From assembly GCA_016713905.1 (NCBI GenBank), contig JADJOE010000003.1:62001-126000 (forward strand): a stretch of DNA of 64,000 nucleotides, in the 5' to 3' direction. A program made the position numbers and the translations under genes. The notes below the pieces were generated by a model, which saw nothing but the letters and a program-made list of their open reading frames with translations, did no database searches and was not told the origin of the DNA. Positions 8,699-19,598 of this stretch are shown piece by piece. Position 1 is the first letter of the stretch; every line of letters starts with the position of its first letter. The stretch comes from Candidatus Vicinibacter proximus. Its GTDB lineage: Bacteria > Bacteroidota > Bacteroidia > Chitinophagales > Saprospiraceae.

Positions 8699-9637
8699 TT
8701 ATTTTCCTTCAACGGATTTTCCGATCAATTTTGGCAGAAATCGCCCGGTGTTTTTTTGGTATGCTGCATATTCAGGATATTTTTCAGCTGAAATGGCTTC
8801 ACTAAAATCGGAACTTCCCTGAAAGAGCACCAACAACAACATACATCCTGCAACAGACCAATTAACCCATTCTCCAGTTGCATTGGCCCCCAATAAATAG
8901 AAACAAATCCAAATGGCCTGTTCTGCAAAATAATTCGGATGTCGCATGTATTTCCAAAGTCCGGTATGGGTAAAACCTTTGCTAAAGATGCCTTCAGCTA
9001 TTCCGGTTAATTTAATTTGGCGATGTTTTTCATTTTGAAAATTCCATTGTTGTTGATCCGCAATGGTTTCTAAAACCACAAAACCAATAAACAGTAAAGC
9101 CAAAACATAATCTGTAATGCCAAGAGGACTGGCTCCTTCATTTACGGTCACCAAAATCGGCAGTGTAAAAAGAAGTATTAAGCCATTCTGATACAATGAA
9201 ATAAAAAATAAGTTAAACAAGGTCCATTTTAATTTTCCGGAAAGCTCCGGTTTTTTTCTCAAGACCGCCCAACGATAATCTTCCTCTCCATCCCAGAATT
9301 TCCAACTGTAAGCTCCTCGCCGTGAAAAATTATAGGTTAGTCTGATACCCCAGATACTGACTAATATGGCCATAAGAATCATGCGATCACTCCAAGCTCC
9401 TGCATAGGCGATGTACCAGGCATAAACTATTGGGATTATGCTCCATATTTTATCTACCTGACTACAGTTGCCTGTGAGCTCACTCAAAGTGAAACAAGCA
9501 AGTGCTGTAAACAAAAATATATATATGCAATTCCACAAAATTTCATGTTGCAAAGGACTTAATGGTGTACCAAATCTATAAGAAATAAATGGAACAACGA
9601 TTATCGTAAGGATGAGAATGACAATGGTTTTGATCAT
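8699..9637 (-). CDS. DUF1295 membrane protein (steroid 5-alpha-reductase-like)
   Basis: A 312-residue integral membrane protein with about seven hydrophobic segments, the first being the N-terminal MIKTIVILILTIIVVPFISY. The conserved DUF1295 / 5-alpha-reductase C-terminal region is present: WKYMRHPNYFAEQAIW near residue 240 and the preceding GIFSKGFTHTGLW. The RHPNY motif binds the NADPH cofactor in 5-alpha-reductases and isoprenylcysteine methyltransferase-like proteins. Bacterial DUF1295 proteins lack a proven substrate; a lipid or sterol-like enoyl compound is plausible. The gene is monocistronic and convergent with the NmrA-like gene. Confidence 0.82.
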   Translation of the reverse strand: MIKTIVILILTIIVVPFISYRFGTPLSPLQHEILWNCIYIFLFTALACFTLSELTGNCSQVDKIWSIIPIVYAWYIAYAGAWSDRMILMAILVSIWGIRLTYNFSRRGAYSWKFWDGEEDYRWAVLRKKPELSGKLKWTLFNLFFISLYQNGLILLFTLPILVTVNEGASPLGITDYVLALLFIGFVVLETIADQQQWNFQNEKHRQIKLTGIAEGIFSKGFTHTGLWKYMRHPNYFAEQAIWICFYLLGANATGEWVNWSVAGCMLLLVLFQGSSDFSEAISAEKYPEYAAYQKNTGRFLPKLIGKSVEGK

Positions 9638-10165
9638 TTTACTGGGTACAGTTTATTATTCAGGATAAAGGTATTAAAATAAAATCTGTCTCGTGGAGAA
9701 TACTAATTATTGGTATATAAAATTAATTGTCACTTTTGAGAATAACATGGTAATTAATTCATGATTACGAAAGTTGCAGTCAAGCCTTGTGCAAGATTTT
9801 TTATTGGATAACCAAGTCTTTCAAATACTACTCCAACTAATGGATTATAAATAATTGCAATACCTACATTAGCTGTGCTTCTTTAAATGGTAAATTTCTT
9901 TTGGAGTTCTTCACCATGGATATTAAGATTATTTAAGCCTTGTACTTATATGCAATTTTTATCGATGTTTATGCAGCAGAAGGACTACAAAATTAGTCCA
10001 CCGCTGAATTCAATTCACTGATTTAGGGTATATAGGATAATGTTTTTTTTATGTATTCTGGATGTATTAACCATAAATTTTTATTAATTTTGCACGCTTG
10101 GTGTCGGAAAATCCCAAATTTGCTAAGGATTGAACTTTCTGGTAGCCGGGCCCATCGAAAATACA
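9638..10165. other. Non-coding region with a possible gene fragment
   Basis: About 530 bp of AT-rich DNA between divergent genes. On the minus strand (about 9760-9880) roughly 40 codons read VGIAIIYNPLVGVVFERLGY and so on to a stop, resembling the end of a small membrane protein, but the frame closes just upstream. This could be a gene relic; support is weak. No RNA gene was seen. Confidence 0.4.
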
Positions 10166-10936
10166 ATGGAAAGTAAAAGCAAAATTGAAATCATTAAATG
10201 TCTAGTTTGTGGGACTGAAGACTATGGTCAATTTTGCTCCTCATGTGGAAATCCGTTGAAAAGAAAACGAATATCAATTGCGAGTTTGCTCGGAAGCCTG
10301 CTCGATTTTTTCTATAACCTTGAAACCAAATATGTCCATACTTTTTGGTCTCTGGTCACAAGACCTGCAAATTTTATAGAGAAATATATTCATGGAGAGC
10401 GAGAGTCCTATTATATCCCTTTCAAATACTTTCTTTTAAATTTAAGTATTAATCTATTTATATATAATCAATTCAATATTGAAAAAATCACAGAAGAAGA
10501 TGCTGATTTATTCGATGAACCTCTTTTTCAATTAAGAAGTGAAGAGGTTTTTGAAAAATTGATCAATAATTTTGGAAGCTTTTTTTCCTTGCTGATCATT
10601 CCGGTTTTTGTGGTTTGTGCAAGACTATTGTTTACCAGGGTAAAGTACAATCTTGCAGAGATTGCTACCTCGATAACTTTCATGCTTGGTCAATTGATGC
10701 TCGTTGAAATTTTACTAAATTTGGGTTGTGCGATATTTCCATCGTTTTATGAAAGTTCGCGTTTGTTCATCATGATTGCTGAAGTTGGTATGATATTCAT
10801 TCTTGCGCACAAGCTATTTTTAGAAAAATGGTACCATGCAGCATGGAAATCTGCTTTTATATTTATAGCTTTATTTTTTTCCCTGAAGCTTGTTTTAATA
10901 GCTACTCAGGAGGTTTTAACTTTAATTTACGATTAA
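10166..10936 (+). CDS. DUF3667 zinc-ribbon membrane protein
   Basis: A 256-residue protein from the ATG at 10166. Its N-terminus has a zinc ribbon (CLVCG and CSSCGN, about residues 12-30), followed by FYNLETKYVHTFWSLVTRPANFIEKYIHGERESYYIPFKYFLL; the RPxxFIxxYIxGxR..Y..PFKY pattern is diagnostic of DUF3667. At least four hydrophobic helices follow. The family is common in Bacteroidota and uncharacterised. An upstream alternative start (10130) would add residues that do not resemble the family. The next gene starts 16 bp downstream, so the two are probably co-transcribed. Confidence 0.8.
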   Translation: MESKSKIEIIKCLVCGTEDYGQFCSSCGNPLKRKRISIASLLGSLLDFFYNLETKYVHTFWSLVTRPANFIEKYIHGERESYYIPFKYFLLNLSINLFIYNQFNIEKITEEDADLFDEPLFQLRSEEVFEKLINNFGSFFSLLIIPVFVVCARLLFTRVKYNLAEIATSITFMLGQLMLVEILLNLGCAIFPSFYESSRLFIMIAEVGMIFILAHKLFLEKWYHAAWKSAFIFIALFFSLKLVLIATQEVLTLIYD

Positions 10937-10952
10937 TTCATTGAAGGAAATT

Positions 10953-11492
10953 ATGAAATCATTTTCACCAAATTTTATTATACTGATATTAATATTGCTG
11001 ACTTCTTGTGTTCCAGCTAAAAAATATAAAGCTTCAGAATTTCGATTTTTAAATTTACAAGAAAAATATCAGGATAGAAGTGTAAATCTTGACAGCTGCC
11101 GTATATGGAATGCCATTCTTAGAGAAGAGCTGGAAAAATCCAAAGGACAAAGTATTCTGTTCTCAGAAAAGATTGAAGCCTTAAAAAGAGAATCCAAAAT
11201 AAAAGATGACAAATTGAAAATAATGGAAGATCATCTTTCCTTGGCTAGAAAATCCAATCAGGATCTTTCCAACCAGGTAGATCAATTGCATCATGCCAAC
11301 CAATCCAATGCTGAATTGATGCAGAAGATGCTGGAAGAAATGGAATTAAAAAATCTTAAAGTTTTAAACCTTTCCCTTGCATTGCAGCAGCAAGATTCCA
11401 TGAATATCCATTTGGTTAAGAAAACAAGGAGCAAAATCAGTGAGAAGAAATTAAGAAAGTCTTTGGAAAAACTTGGTTTTGTTTTTTATTAA
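10953..11492 (+). CDS. Coiled-coil lipoprotein of unknown function
   Basis: A 179-residue protein from the ATG at 10953, preceded by a GAAGGAAA ribosome-binding site. The signal peptide ends in a lipobox (ILLTSC), so the mature protein should be a lipid-anchored envelope protein. Almost all the rest is heptad-like coiled coil (KIEALKRESKIKDDKLKIM, NQVDQLHHANQSNAELMQ). Such N-termini often precede an OmpA-type peptidoglycan-binding domain, but here the protein stops after the coil with EKLGFVFY. It follows the DUF3667 gene by 16 bp. The function is unknown. Confidence 0.75.
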   Translation: MKSFSPNFIILILILLTSCVPAKKYKASEFRFLNLQEKYQDRSVNLDSCRIWNAILREELEKSKGQSILFSEKIEALKRESKIKDDKLKIMEDHLSLARKSNQDLSNQVDQLHHANQSNAELMQKMLEEMELKNLKVLNLSLALQQQDSMNIHLVKKTRSKISEKKLRKSLEKLGFVFY

Positions 11493-11529
11493 CCCATTCT
11501 ATGCATTAGAATTTCTATTTCTAGGTGAT

Positions 11530-14500
11530 TTATTTGACTAAGGTAACATCACCATACAGCTGTTTTAATTCTCCATCTACAAAACGCACAGTAGCTACAT
11601 AGACAAACACTGCGGGATTCAATTCATTGTTACGGAAAGTGCCGTCCCACCCATGGGCTGGATTGTTGGGTGGAAAGTCGTGTCCTTCAAAAACCAATTC
11701 ACCCCACCGATCATAAATTTGTAAAACTTCAATTTCTTCGAGCGCAGGATTTCCGTAAATGGTAAATTTATCATTGACATCATCTCCATTGTGTGAAAAC
11801 ACATTTGGCACCCATACCTTTTTTTCAATTCGGATATTTATATTAATGTAGGCTGTGTGGGTACAGCCGAATTCATCGATTACCATTACTTCATACCGTG
11901 TGTTTTCTTTTGGTGAAACAACCACTGCACTGCAGGAATCACAGGAAATAAATTGCGCCGGACTCCACAAGAATTTAGGATTGGCAGCATTCGTTGATGC
12001 CGACAATCGAACCGAACTGCCGTATAAAATCGTAGAGTCGGTTATGTTCAGATTAATGTCCGGATCCGGTAATTGATCTACCTGCAAAATGGTATCTACC
12101 CAACAATTGTTTGCATCTAAAATTCTTAATTTATAAAAGCCACTTTTTAGTGAGCGAATGGTGTCCGATGATTGTCCATTGTCCCAGATAAAACGATAGG
12201 GTTTGACTCCGCCGTCTGAACTTCCAAATGCAATTCCACCATGCAGGTCATCACAACCCGCAGGACTGGCACCACCATCCATCCGCATTGGAGGTGGCTC
12301 ATTCAGAAATATGGAATCCACTATCGGACAATTATTTTTATCCCGCACCTCCACTTTTATCCAACCCTTGCCAAGACTTTGTGCGGTGTCACTGCTTCCT
12401 CCATTTTTCCAATAGTATGAGTAAGCAGGTGTGCCTCCCTTTACTTCAATTTTAACTGCGCCATCTTTGGCACCGTAACAACTGATCGCGTAGCCGTTGT
12501 AATCTAAAATAATGGAAGCCAGAGAAGATAATGAATCCGGCTGGGTAATTACAATGCTGTCTGTTGCTACACATCCAAATGGATCACTGAGTTGCACCCA
12601 ATAAGTTCCAATGCCGAGTCCGGATAATTTTGCGCTTGTATCCGCAGAGTTTTGCCAACGGTAGGACCAATAAGGAGCAGAACCTATGCCTTTGGCTTCT
12701 ATGGAGGCATTGGCGTCTCCATGACATTTGATGCTGTCCAGCATCTTTAAATCTGCATCCAGCCGATACAATTCCACAAATACGGTATCATAAAATGCAC
12801 AGGACTGATATTTTTCAACTTTGAGCAACAGCGTATCCCAGACAGTTTTACCGGTAGTGACATTTCCGGGAAATTGATATTGTGAAAAGGATGAATTCAA
12901 AGAAGATAACCGATCAGGATGCAACCATTGATATTTGTAGGAGCCAATGGAATCAAAACCAACTTGTATGTTTCGGTCATAGCAAATTCTATGGATCTGG
13001 CTTTCACCAAAAATTTTGGCAGGACTTAACAAAAGGGTATCTCCATTGCACAGACAAGGATTGTCAAGGGGATGGATGGCGGCGATCATTCTGCATGAAT
13101 AATTACCCGGCACTTCATATTTCCAATGTATCCAAATGCTGTCGCTCGATGTGATGCGGGCTCCGGGAATTTTATCAGAAGAGATGAATACATCGGATGA
13201 ATCCAACACCCCATTGTTGTTTTGATCAAAATAGAATTTAATCAGGTAGTCAATTTTTCCGGTGAAAGGTGATTTATTTTGAATGAGATAATCCACTTCC
13301 AATTGTTCGTTTCCTCCAGGTAGAAATTGAGCACGCACATCTGATTGCAAAATGTATAAAATAGGACTGAGCGGAATGTTTTTATAATTCCATTCCTGAA
13401 CATGTAGCAACTGGTCGCACTCACCACCGGACGCCTGAGAGCAGCTTACTTTCTTCGGTGAATTGAGAATTAATTTGAAATCCGTAGTCTTGCAATGTTC
13501 GATGCAAGTGCGCTCCAGTTCCAATTCAAACACCATAGAATCTCCTTTTGCTACTGGACCTTTTATAGGCACCTCTACTGATTCCATTCCATCGAGATAA
13601 TAGAATCCTGCTCCGGTAGCAGGCACATGTCGGATGGCTTTAAAACTACCAGGAAGAAAACTCAATTCTTTTGCATACACAAAGTATACTTTTTGAGGAA
13701 GAGAATTGACGATTGCATCTTTTGAATACAATACCACCCTGGTTTTAAATTTGTCTCCACAGGCGCTGTCTGCATCAAAGCTGATGCTCGCATCATACAA
13801 GTCTTGCAGCGTTTGTCCTTGCGGATTGAAGCGGAAGGGTGTGGAACTCACTACCGGTGATTTATTGTACTCATTACAGACATTGGTGTGGAAACTGTAG
13901 AAGCTCAAGGATTGTCCATCTTCCAATGCACAATCACCGGTAAAATCCAAATGCACGAGGTATTGATTTTGGTTAATGCGATAAAAACCCGGGAATCCCA
14001 GAGGAAATAATTTATCGGACATTTCCCAATAATATTCATTGGCATTGGCGGTCGATAGTGGCGGTGGAAGTAATCGGAAACTGTCCTTCGGATATTCAAG
14101 GTATGCTTGTTGTAAATTCAGTCCATTCGGTTTTGTAAAATGAAATCGATTGTTAAAACTATGCCCCAATCCCGAATTATACACCAACACAGAATAATTA
14201 AAACTGTCGCAAGCCTGCGAAAAAGTATCCAGGGGTTGTTTAATTAATTCCAATCTGATACTGGCATCTTCAGGTTCATAATTCAGCACGGATCGATGGA
14301 CATATTCTTTGCAGGTACCTGAAATATTTAAAAAGTCCATTGGATATCCGGCGCAAGAATTTCCCGAATAGATAATCAGTGAATCAGCCTGGCAATCATT
14401 GAATCGTGTAAATAATTTGAAGGATCTTGCACTGTAAATGGTATCCAATTTGAATACTATATTCTGTGAATTGAGCACAGTCGGAATGTGTTTAAAAGCG

Positions 14501-17500
14501 GTGCCCAAACTGTCGTATTCTATCAGACTGTCCACCAATATTTGTCCGGAAGAATTTTCTACCAACAGCCAGAGGTTTTGATAGGTAAAATAATTGGATG
14601 GTTTGGCAGTAGTGGTTTTGGAACTCAGATTGAACGGCCAGATGATCAGAGTGTCTTTTAGAATTTGTTTGCGAATTTCTGTAAATGCAGGCTCTACTCC
14701 TGAAATGTTAATGGCATATTTTGTTTCATTGTATAAATCTTTGTGTAGGTTCTGATCGGGAAGATGAAGATTGTATTTGAATTTTTTAAAAATACGAATG
14801 GTGTCTACAAGAGAAACATAACATTCCGGTTGTAAATCAAACCACAGTTGGTGCTGAAACAATTCAAAGTCCTGATTCAAATTGAATTGATCAAACTGAA
14901 TCATGGTATAGCCTGCACTGTCCCAAACAAATGGTGCTAAATAACTTGTATCATAAGCAAAGTTTAATGGTGAGGGTACTCTGAAAACTTTAGCATAATT
15001 GGGGACATTGTTCAGGAATTTGAAAAAAGGCGGAATAACGATCTTAACTTGATCAATAAGATAGGTATTTCTGAACTCATTGATGAAGGGGTCCGGATTT
15101 TCAGGATAATTTCCATAAGTATCCAGGGAAGTTTCTAAACGGAAGTTACCACAGACAGATAGGTATGGCGAACTGCCTTTGAAATTTGGATCTTTGTAGT
15201 AATCTTGTCGAAGGAACGTGCTGCCCACAGATGGTTTGCCCGAAAAAGTATTGATGGTGGCGGCCTTTCTAACTTGCATGTTGCAACCATCCTGTGCGTA
15301 AGTGAGATCTCCATAGATGGTTGATTTTAACCACTGCGTAATTTCAAATGGATTGATCACACCCTTGAGCACAAATACCATGGAATCTCTGGTGGTCAGT
15401 GTACCATTTAGACAAGTTCCGAACAAGGCAGACATATTCAGTTGTCGTAAAAAATAATGATAATAATTATTGGTCGCCTGGCTATAAAAATCTGCACCAA
15501 GTGGATTGATGCATGTGGACCAGCGATTGGTTTCACCGTCAAAGTATTTTAAGGTATCTGTGAGCCAGGTAACTTGTTTTACAGTATCGTACTTTCCGTT
15601 GACGTAATAAATCAGCGGGGCAATGGCTAATTTAAAGAGTATATTTGAAAAATTAGCATTGCACAAAACATCCACCGGAATATACATGAGGAAAGTGTCG
15701 TTGGTGAATAGATAATTATGGTTAATAGAATCTGTTTCCGGATTAACTTTAAATGCTTTGGTGGAATCGGTATACCCTACGGTTAGCCTTTTGAATGAAA
15801 TGTCACCGATGGACAATTGTCCCGGAGAATTCGTACCAATAACCGTTGTATCACATATTACTGGAAAAGCCGGAGTGGAACCACAGTATAAAGGAATTTT
15901 CTGATAACAGCCATCTCCACAAAAATAATCGGCTTCAATCCGGATGTTGTATCTGGGACCTCCACTTCCAAGGCAAAAAGTGCAATTCGTATTTACGCCA
16001 CCCGAACCAGACGAAGGATCACAATGAAATTTCAATGGAATACCGACAATAAAATTACTCGTGTCCGCAGTCAAATAAATGACATTTGCATTTTTTCTAT
16101 AAGGGGTAGGATTTCCATTGATGGTGATGATGGTTCCCGGTAATAATTCGACGGATGGAGGAAGCGTTATTCTGACGCTTGCACTGTCACGGGCACATTC
16201 ATCTAAAAAATGATATTGATTTTTATAAAGATAAAATTGGATGGTGTCCTTCTCTTCATCTACATAAACACTCTGAAATCTTAAAGTAGAAACACTTGGC
16301 TGATTCCAATAATAACTTTGATTGTAAACATAGCCTTCGTAAGTTCCTGGTTTGTCGCAATAATTATTAAATCCTGCTTCCAACTTCATCGTGCGACGAT
16401 CAAATACCTGACCATCACAATCAAAATTTAAGCAGGAAAGATCTAATGTATATTTTATTTTTAAATCCAGCGTGTCATTTGGTCTCAGGTCATCATAATA
16501 TCCATCCCCGTCAAGATCGTCTAATCCTTTGGGGCCATCTGGATCTGTTGTAAGTCTTCTGAAGTCAAGACCATATCCCGTGAATCCAATTTGTGAGATG
16601 GGGATCAGTCTTCCCGAAATTCTTATCTCCGTAATTTTGAGACAATCATCTTTAAGCGGAGCAGTGTATTGACCATTTTGAATAAGTGACCAACCCAGAT
16701 TAATATAAAGATCAAACATACTATTTCCCAATTCAAATGAACCTTTGTTGGAATAGTTGGATATACGGAGATTTGCTTCACCACGTTTGCAAGGGGTTGC
16801 GAATATTTGAGTATCCTGAACGACTACCAGGGTCGGTGTTCCGACCGGGACCAGCAAGTTGACATTTTCCTGCACTGAAAATTCGCATTTCAATTTGCCA
16901 CAGGAAACTAAAAATTTATGATTGATTTTGAATTCTGTTTCACAGGCATTAAGGTTTACTTCCTGAATGATTACCATGGATTCTCCACGCTCAAAAAATT
17001 CATTGAAATTTCCAATTTGTGTAAAATCTGCCGGATTAAAAAATAAGGTATCGCCGGATGGACTAAGCTTTCCAAGATTTGAATTCAAAATGCTCATTTT
17101 GTCATTTCCCACCACAAAAATGGTGAAGGAATCCAGTGCAACCTGACCTATGTTCACAATAGAGTATTTCTTCTTAAATTTTTTATCCACTTCATCATAA
17201 TACAATCCAAGATTGGCAATGCTGATTTGCGGACTATAGATCTGGGTAAACTGTTTGTTGGTTACTAAATTGATGCCATTCCAGTTGAATTGGGTGTAAA
17301 AGCTGTCGGCATGACTTTTTGCGGAACAGACATGATCCATCCAAAATTGAAAACTGGTGGTTTCACATATGTCCAGGAAGCCTAATTGAAATTGTGGACC
17401 TGAGGGGTGATTTGGGTTTTTTGTGGACACCTGACTTCCGGTCAAACTGTTGGACCGGAAAGTGAGATGATTTCCGGTAAAAAATTGAATATCTGCATTT

Positions 17501-17658
17501 CTTACAGGTGTTTTACCCTCGTTCGTGATGCGGATTTCTACCGGGAGACCCTGGCATTGTTCTGTGTTCAGGGGCAGCGACATGCTAATGGAAATCTGAC
17601 CGGAGAGATTAAGCCAGAAAACGGAAAGAAAGAGACTTAAATAAAGGCTTTTGTACAT
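11530..17658 (-). CDS. Giant T9SS-exported surface protein with SprB-like repeats (type B sorting domain)
   Basis: A 2042-residue exported protein. I prefer the ATG at 17658 because it gives a standard signal peptide (MYKSLYLSLFLSVFWLNLSG); an upstream ATG at 17691 adds an unlikely extension. The long middle is built from beta-sandwich, DUF11/PKD-like adhesin segments. From about residue 1640 there are three SprB-like repeats, with SIKCHGDANASIEAKG, AISCYGAKDGAVKIEVKGGT and the TYWVQLSDPFGC ending. The last ~95 residues (WVPNVFSHNGDDVNDKF, IYDRWGELVFEG, GWDGTFRNNE, FVYVATVRF) form a gliding-motility-associated C-terminal domain, the type B T9SS signal. Likely roles are adhesion or matrix formation. 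It is transcribed alone. Confidence 0.88.
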   Translation of the reverse strand: MYKSLYLSLFLSVFWLNLSGQISISMSLPLNTEQCQGLPVEIRITNEGKTPVRNADIQFFTGNHLTFRSNSLTGSQVSTKNPNHPSGPQFQLGFLDICETTSFQFWMDHVCSAKSHADSFYTQFNWNGINLVTNKQFTQIYSPQISIANLGLYYDEVDKKFKKKYSIVNIGQVALDSFTIFVVGNDKMSILNSNLGKLSPSGDTLFFNPADFTQIGNFNEFFERGESMVIIQEVNLNACETEFKINHKFLVSCGKLKCEFSVQENVNLLVPVGTPTLVVVQDTQIFATPCKRGEANLRISNYSNKGSFELGNSMFDLYINLGWSLIQNGQYTAPLKDDCLKITEIRISGRLIPISQIGFTGYGLDFRRLTTDPDGPKGLDDLDGDGYYDDLRPNDTLDLKIKYTLDLSCLNFDCDGQVFDRRTMKLEAGFNNYCDKPGTYEGYVYNQSYYWNQPSVSTLRFQSVYVDEEKDTIQFYLYKNQYHFLDECARDSASVRITLPPSVELLPGTIITINGNPTPYRKNANVIYLTADTSNFIVGIPLKFHCDPSSGSGGVNTNCTFCLGSGGPRYNIRIEADYFCGDGCYQKIPLYCGSTPAFPVICDTTVIGTNSPGQLSIGDISFKRLTVGYTDSTKAFKVNPETDSINHNYLFTNDTFLMYIPVDVLCNANFSNILFKLAIAPLIYYVNGKYDTVKQVTWLTDTLKYFDGETNRWSTCINPLGADFYSQATNNYYHYFLRQLNMSALFGTCLNGTLTTRDSMVFVLKGVINPFEITQWLKSTIYGDLTYAQDGCNMQVRKAATINTFSGKPSVGSTFLRQDYYKDPNFKGSSPYLSVCGNFRLETSLDTYGNYPENPDPFINEFRNTYLIDQVKIVIPPFFKFLNNVPNYAKVFRVPSPLNFAYDTSYLAPFVWDSAGYTMIQFDQFNLNQDFELFQHQLWFDLQPECYVSLVDTIRIFKKFKYNLHLPDQNLHKDLYNETKYAINISGVEPAFTEIRKQILKDTLIIWPFNLSSKTTTAKPSNYFTYQNLWLLVENSSGQILVDSLIEYDSLGTAFKHIPTVLNSQNIVFKLDTIYSARSFKLFTRFNDCQADSLIIYSGNSCAGYPMDFLNISGTCKEYVHRSVLNYEPEDASIRLELIKQPLDTFSQACDSFNYSVLVYNSGLGHSFNNRFHFTKPNGLNLQQAYLEYPKDSFRLLPPPLSTANANEYYWEMSDKLFPLGFPGFYRINQNQYLVHLDFTGDCALEDGQSLSFYSFHTNVCNEYNKSPVVSSTPFRFNPQGQTLQDLYDASISFDADSACGDKFKTRVVLYSKDAIVNSLPQKVYFVYAKELSFLPGSFKAIRHVPATGAGFYYLDGMESVEVPIKGPVAKGDSMVFELELERTCIEHCKTTDFKLILNSPKKVSCSQASGGECDQLLHVQEWNYKNIPLSPILYILQSDVRAQFLPGGNEQLEVDYLIQNKSPFTGKIDYLIKFYFDQNNNGVLDSSDVFISSDKIPGARITSSDSIWIHWKYEVPGNYSCRMIAAIHPLDNPCLCNGDTLLLSPAKIFGESQIHRICYDRNIQVGFDSIGSYKYQWLHPDRLSSLNSSFSQYQFPGNVTTGKTVWDTLLLKVEKYQSCAFYDTVFVELYRLDADLKMLDSIKCHGDANASIEAKGIGSAPYWSYRWQNSADTSAKLSGLGIGTYWVQLSDPFGCVATDSIVITQPDSLSSLASIILDYNGYAISCYGAKDGAVKIEVKGGTPAYSYYWKNGGSSDTAQSLGKGWIKVEVRDKNNCPIVDSIFLNEPPPMRMDGGASPAGCDDLHGGIAFGSSDGGVKPYRFIWDNGQSSDTIRSLKSGFYKLRILDANNCWVDTILQVDQLPDPDINLNITDSTILYGSSVRLSASTNAANPKFLWSPAQFISCDSCSAVVVSPKENTRYEVMVIDEFGCTHTAYININIRIEKKVWVPNVFSHNGDDVNDKFTIYGNPALEEIEVLQIYDRWGELVFEGHDFPPNNPAHGWDGTFRNNELNPAVFVYVATVRFVDGELKQLYGDVTLVK

Positions 17659-17825
17659 GGCATGTAAAATTAATACAATTATGCCATGCATCTTCTTTTA
17701 TTGAGGTTGTTGCATTAGAAACTACATTCAATTAAATCCAATCTTTTCCATTGATCCATAAAACATAAACCGCCGGATCCATAATGTGGCCATACGCAGA
17801 GTCCGGCACTAAAGTAAGTAAGTAT

Positions 17826-19598
17826 TTATTTCTTTTGTGCTTCAATCCAGCGATTCACTTTATTTTCCAGCACTTTAATCGGCAGACAACCGGCATCCAG
17901 AATCTGATTGTGGAAACTTTTAAAGTCAAACTTAGTTCCTAATTCGTTTTGTGCTTTTTGTCTGAGTTCGATGATCTTCAGCTGACCTATTTTGTAGGCG
18001 AGAGCCTGTCCGGGAATGGCCATGTAGCGCTCTATTTCCGCGATGATGCTTTCTTCAGGTTCGGCTTCATTGGATTTAGAATATTCTATTGCTTGTTCTC
18101 TGGTCCAGCCTTTCATATGTAATCCTACATCTACCACCAGACGGATGGCCCGATGCATTTCGCTGCTCAGCATGCCGAAATATTGGTAGGGATCTGTGTA
18201 CAGTCCCAGTTCTTTACCCAGACTTTCACAATACAAAGCCCAGCCTTCTCCATAAGCACCATACCAGGAAAATTTTCTAAAATCAGGGAGCATTGAATTT
18301 TCTTGTTGAAGTGATATCTGATAGTGGTGTCCGGGAATAGCCTCGTGCAGAAAAAGAGCTTCTCCACCTAAAACATTGTAAGTGGCCGCATTGGGAATTG
18401 GGACATAAAATATACCCGGTCTGCTCCCGTCGGCAGTGCCCTGTTGATATTCTGCACTGGCTGATGCTTCTCTGAAAGCTTCTGTGCGTCTGATTTCAAA
18501 GCTGGATTTTGGCACCAAATCAAACATATTTTTAAGTTGCGGTTGCATCACTTTTTCCAAACCCGCATACCATGAAATCACTTCCTCTGGTTTTTGGAAT
18601 GGCATAAACTTTTTATCCGTCCGCATAAAATCAAAGAACGCATTCAGGTCCCCTTTAAATCCAACATCCGTTTTAACTTTTTCCATTTCACTGCGAATGC
18701 GGGCTACCTCCTTTTCCCCCAAGGCAAAAATCTCCTCCGCAGTCATATCCGTCGTGGTCCAATATTTAATCAATTGTTGGTAACGTTCTTTTCCTCCCGG
18801 AATTTCTGAATAACCGGAAGTGCTTCTACCTTTTGGTAAGTATTCGTTCTCGTAGAAATCAGCCATTTTACTGAATGCCGGAACTAATTTTTCCATGATG
18901 GCTTTCTTAAAGTCTTCCTTAATTCTAGTCTGTTCTTCTGCTGTAAAAGAGGAAGGCATATTTTTAACAGGACCGTAGTAAATACTTTGCTCAGGGTCCG
19001 TTACCACAAGTTCTTTAAACTGTGGGATGATTTTTTGGATCAGGGATTTTGGCAATACATAACCTTTCTCCATTCCTGTGCGTGTAGAAACAAGGGCGGA
19101 ATCACACCACATAACGAATCGATCGATTCGGTGCAACCAGTTGTTATAATCTTTGACGGATTTAAACGGTTGCGTGCCGCTACCGGAACCAAACTGGCCA
19201 AAAGTCAATGGAAGGCTCCAGAATTGATTGACCGGCATGTAATGATCGGGAAATTCAAGACCGGATAATCTGATGTCACATTCCCAATTGAGTATATCGT
19301 AACTGATGCGATCATTGGCATCCATTTTTTCAGGATCGAAGGTTCCTAATTTTTCTTTTAATGAAACAAAATAGTTCTTCAGATCTCTACGGAATCCTTC
19401 CGTAACATCCATGGTCAACAAATCATTAAAACCCTCAGCTCCCTGTATGGTAGCCTCCATTGGAAAAAATATATGAAGGTCCTGATGATATTGAGCCAAC
19501 AGGTCCTTGAAGGGTAGGGCAGATGTGTCATTTTGTTTTTCCTTGGGCCCACAGGCCAAAAATGAAGTCAATATGCAAGTCAAAAGAATGTGTTTCAT
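17826..19598 (-). CDS. DUF885 family lipoprotein, putative metallopeptidase
   Basis: A 590-residue protein with a lipoprotein signal (MKHILLTCILTSFLACG; lipobox cysteine at residue 16). It shows the DUF885 signature HEAIPGHHYQ near residue 416, resembling a gluzincin zinc site, with GEGWALYCESLGKELG about 45 residues later providing a possible third ligand Glu. FYVPIPNAATYNVLGGEALF and IPGQALAYKIGQ are other conserved family blocks. Members are predicted carboxypeptidase-like metalloenzymes anchored in the envelope; few have been characterised. The gene stands alone, and its stop lies about 170 bp from the start of the giant surface protein gene. Confidence 0.87.
   Translation of the reverse strand: MKHILLTCILTSFLACGPKEKQNDTSALPFKDLLAQYHQDLHIFFPMEATIQGAEGFNDLLTMDVTEGFRRDLKNYFVSLKEKLGTFDPEKMDANDRISYDILNWECDIRLSGLEFPDHYMPVNQFWSLPLTFGQFGSGSGTQPFKSVKDYNNWLHRIDRFVMWCDSALVSTRTGMEKGYVLPKSLIQKIIPQFKELVVTDPEQSIYYGPVKNMPSSFTAEEQTRIKEDFKKAIMEKLVPAFSKMADFYENEYLPKGRSTSGYSEIPGGKERYQQLIKYWTTTDMTAEEIFALGEKEVARIRSEMEKVKTDVGFKGDLNAFFDFMRTDKKFMPFQKPEEVISWYAGLEKVMQPQLKNMFDLVPKSSFEIRRTEAFREASASAEYQQGTADGSRPGIFYVPIPNAATYNVLGGEALFLHEAIPGHHYQISLQQENSMLPDFRKFSWYGAYGEGWALYCESLGKELGLYTDPYQYFGMLSSEMHRAIRLVVDVGLHMKGWTREQAIEYSKSNEAEPEESIIAEIERYMAIPGQALAYKIGQLKIIELRQKAQNELGTKFDFKSFHNQILDAGCLPIKVLENKVNRWIEAQKK

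Noticed and set aside
11855..17640. Many short plus-strand ORFs
   Set aside because: They lie antisense to the 2042-residue surface protein and show no protein-like pattern.
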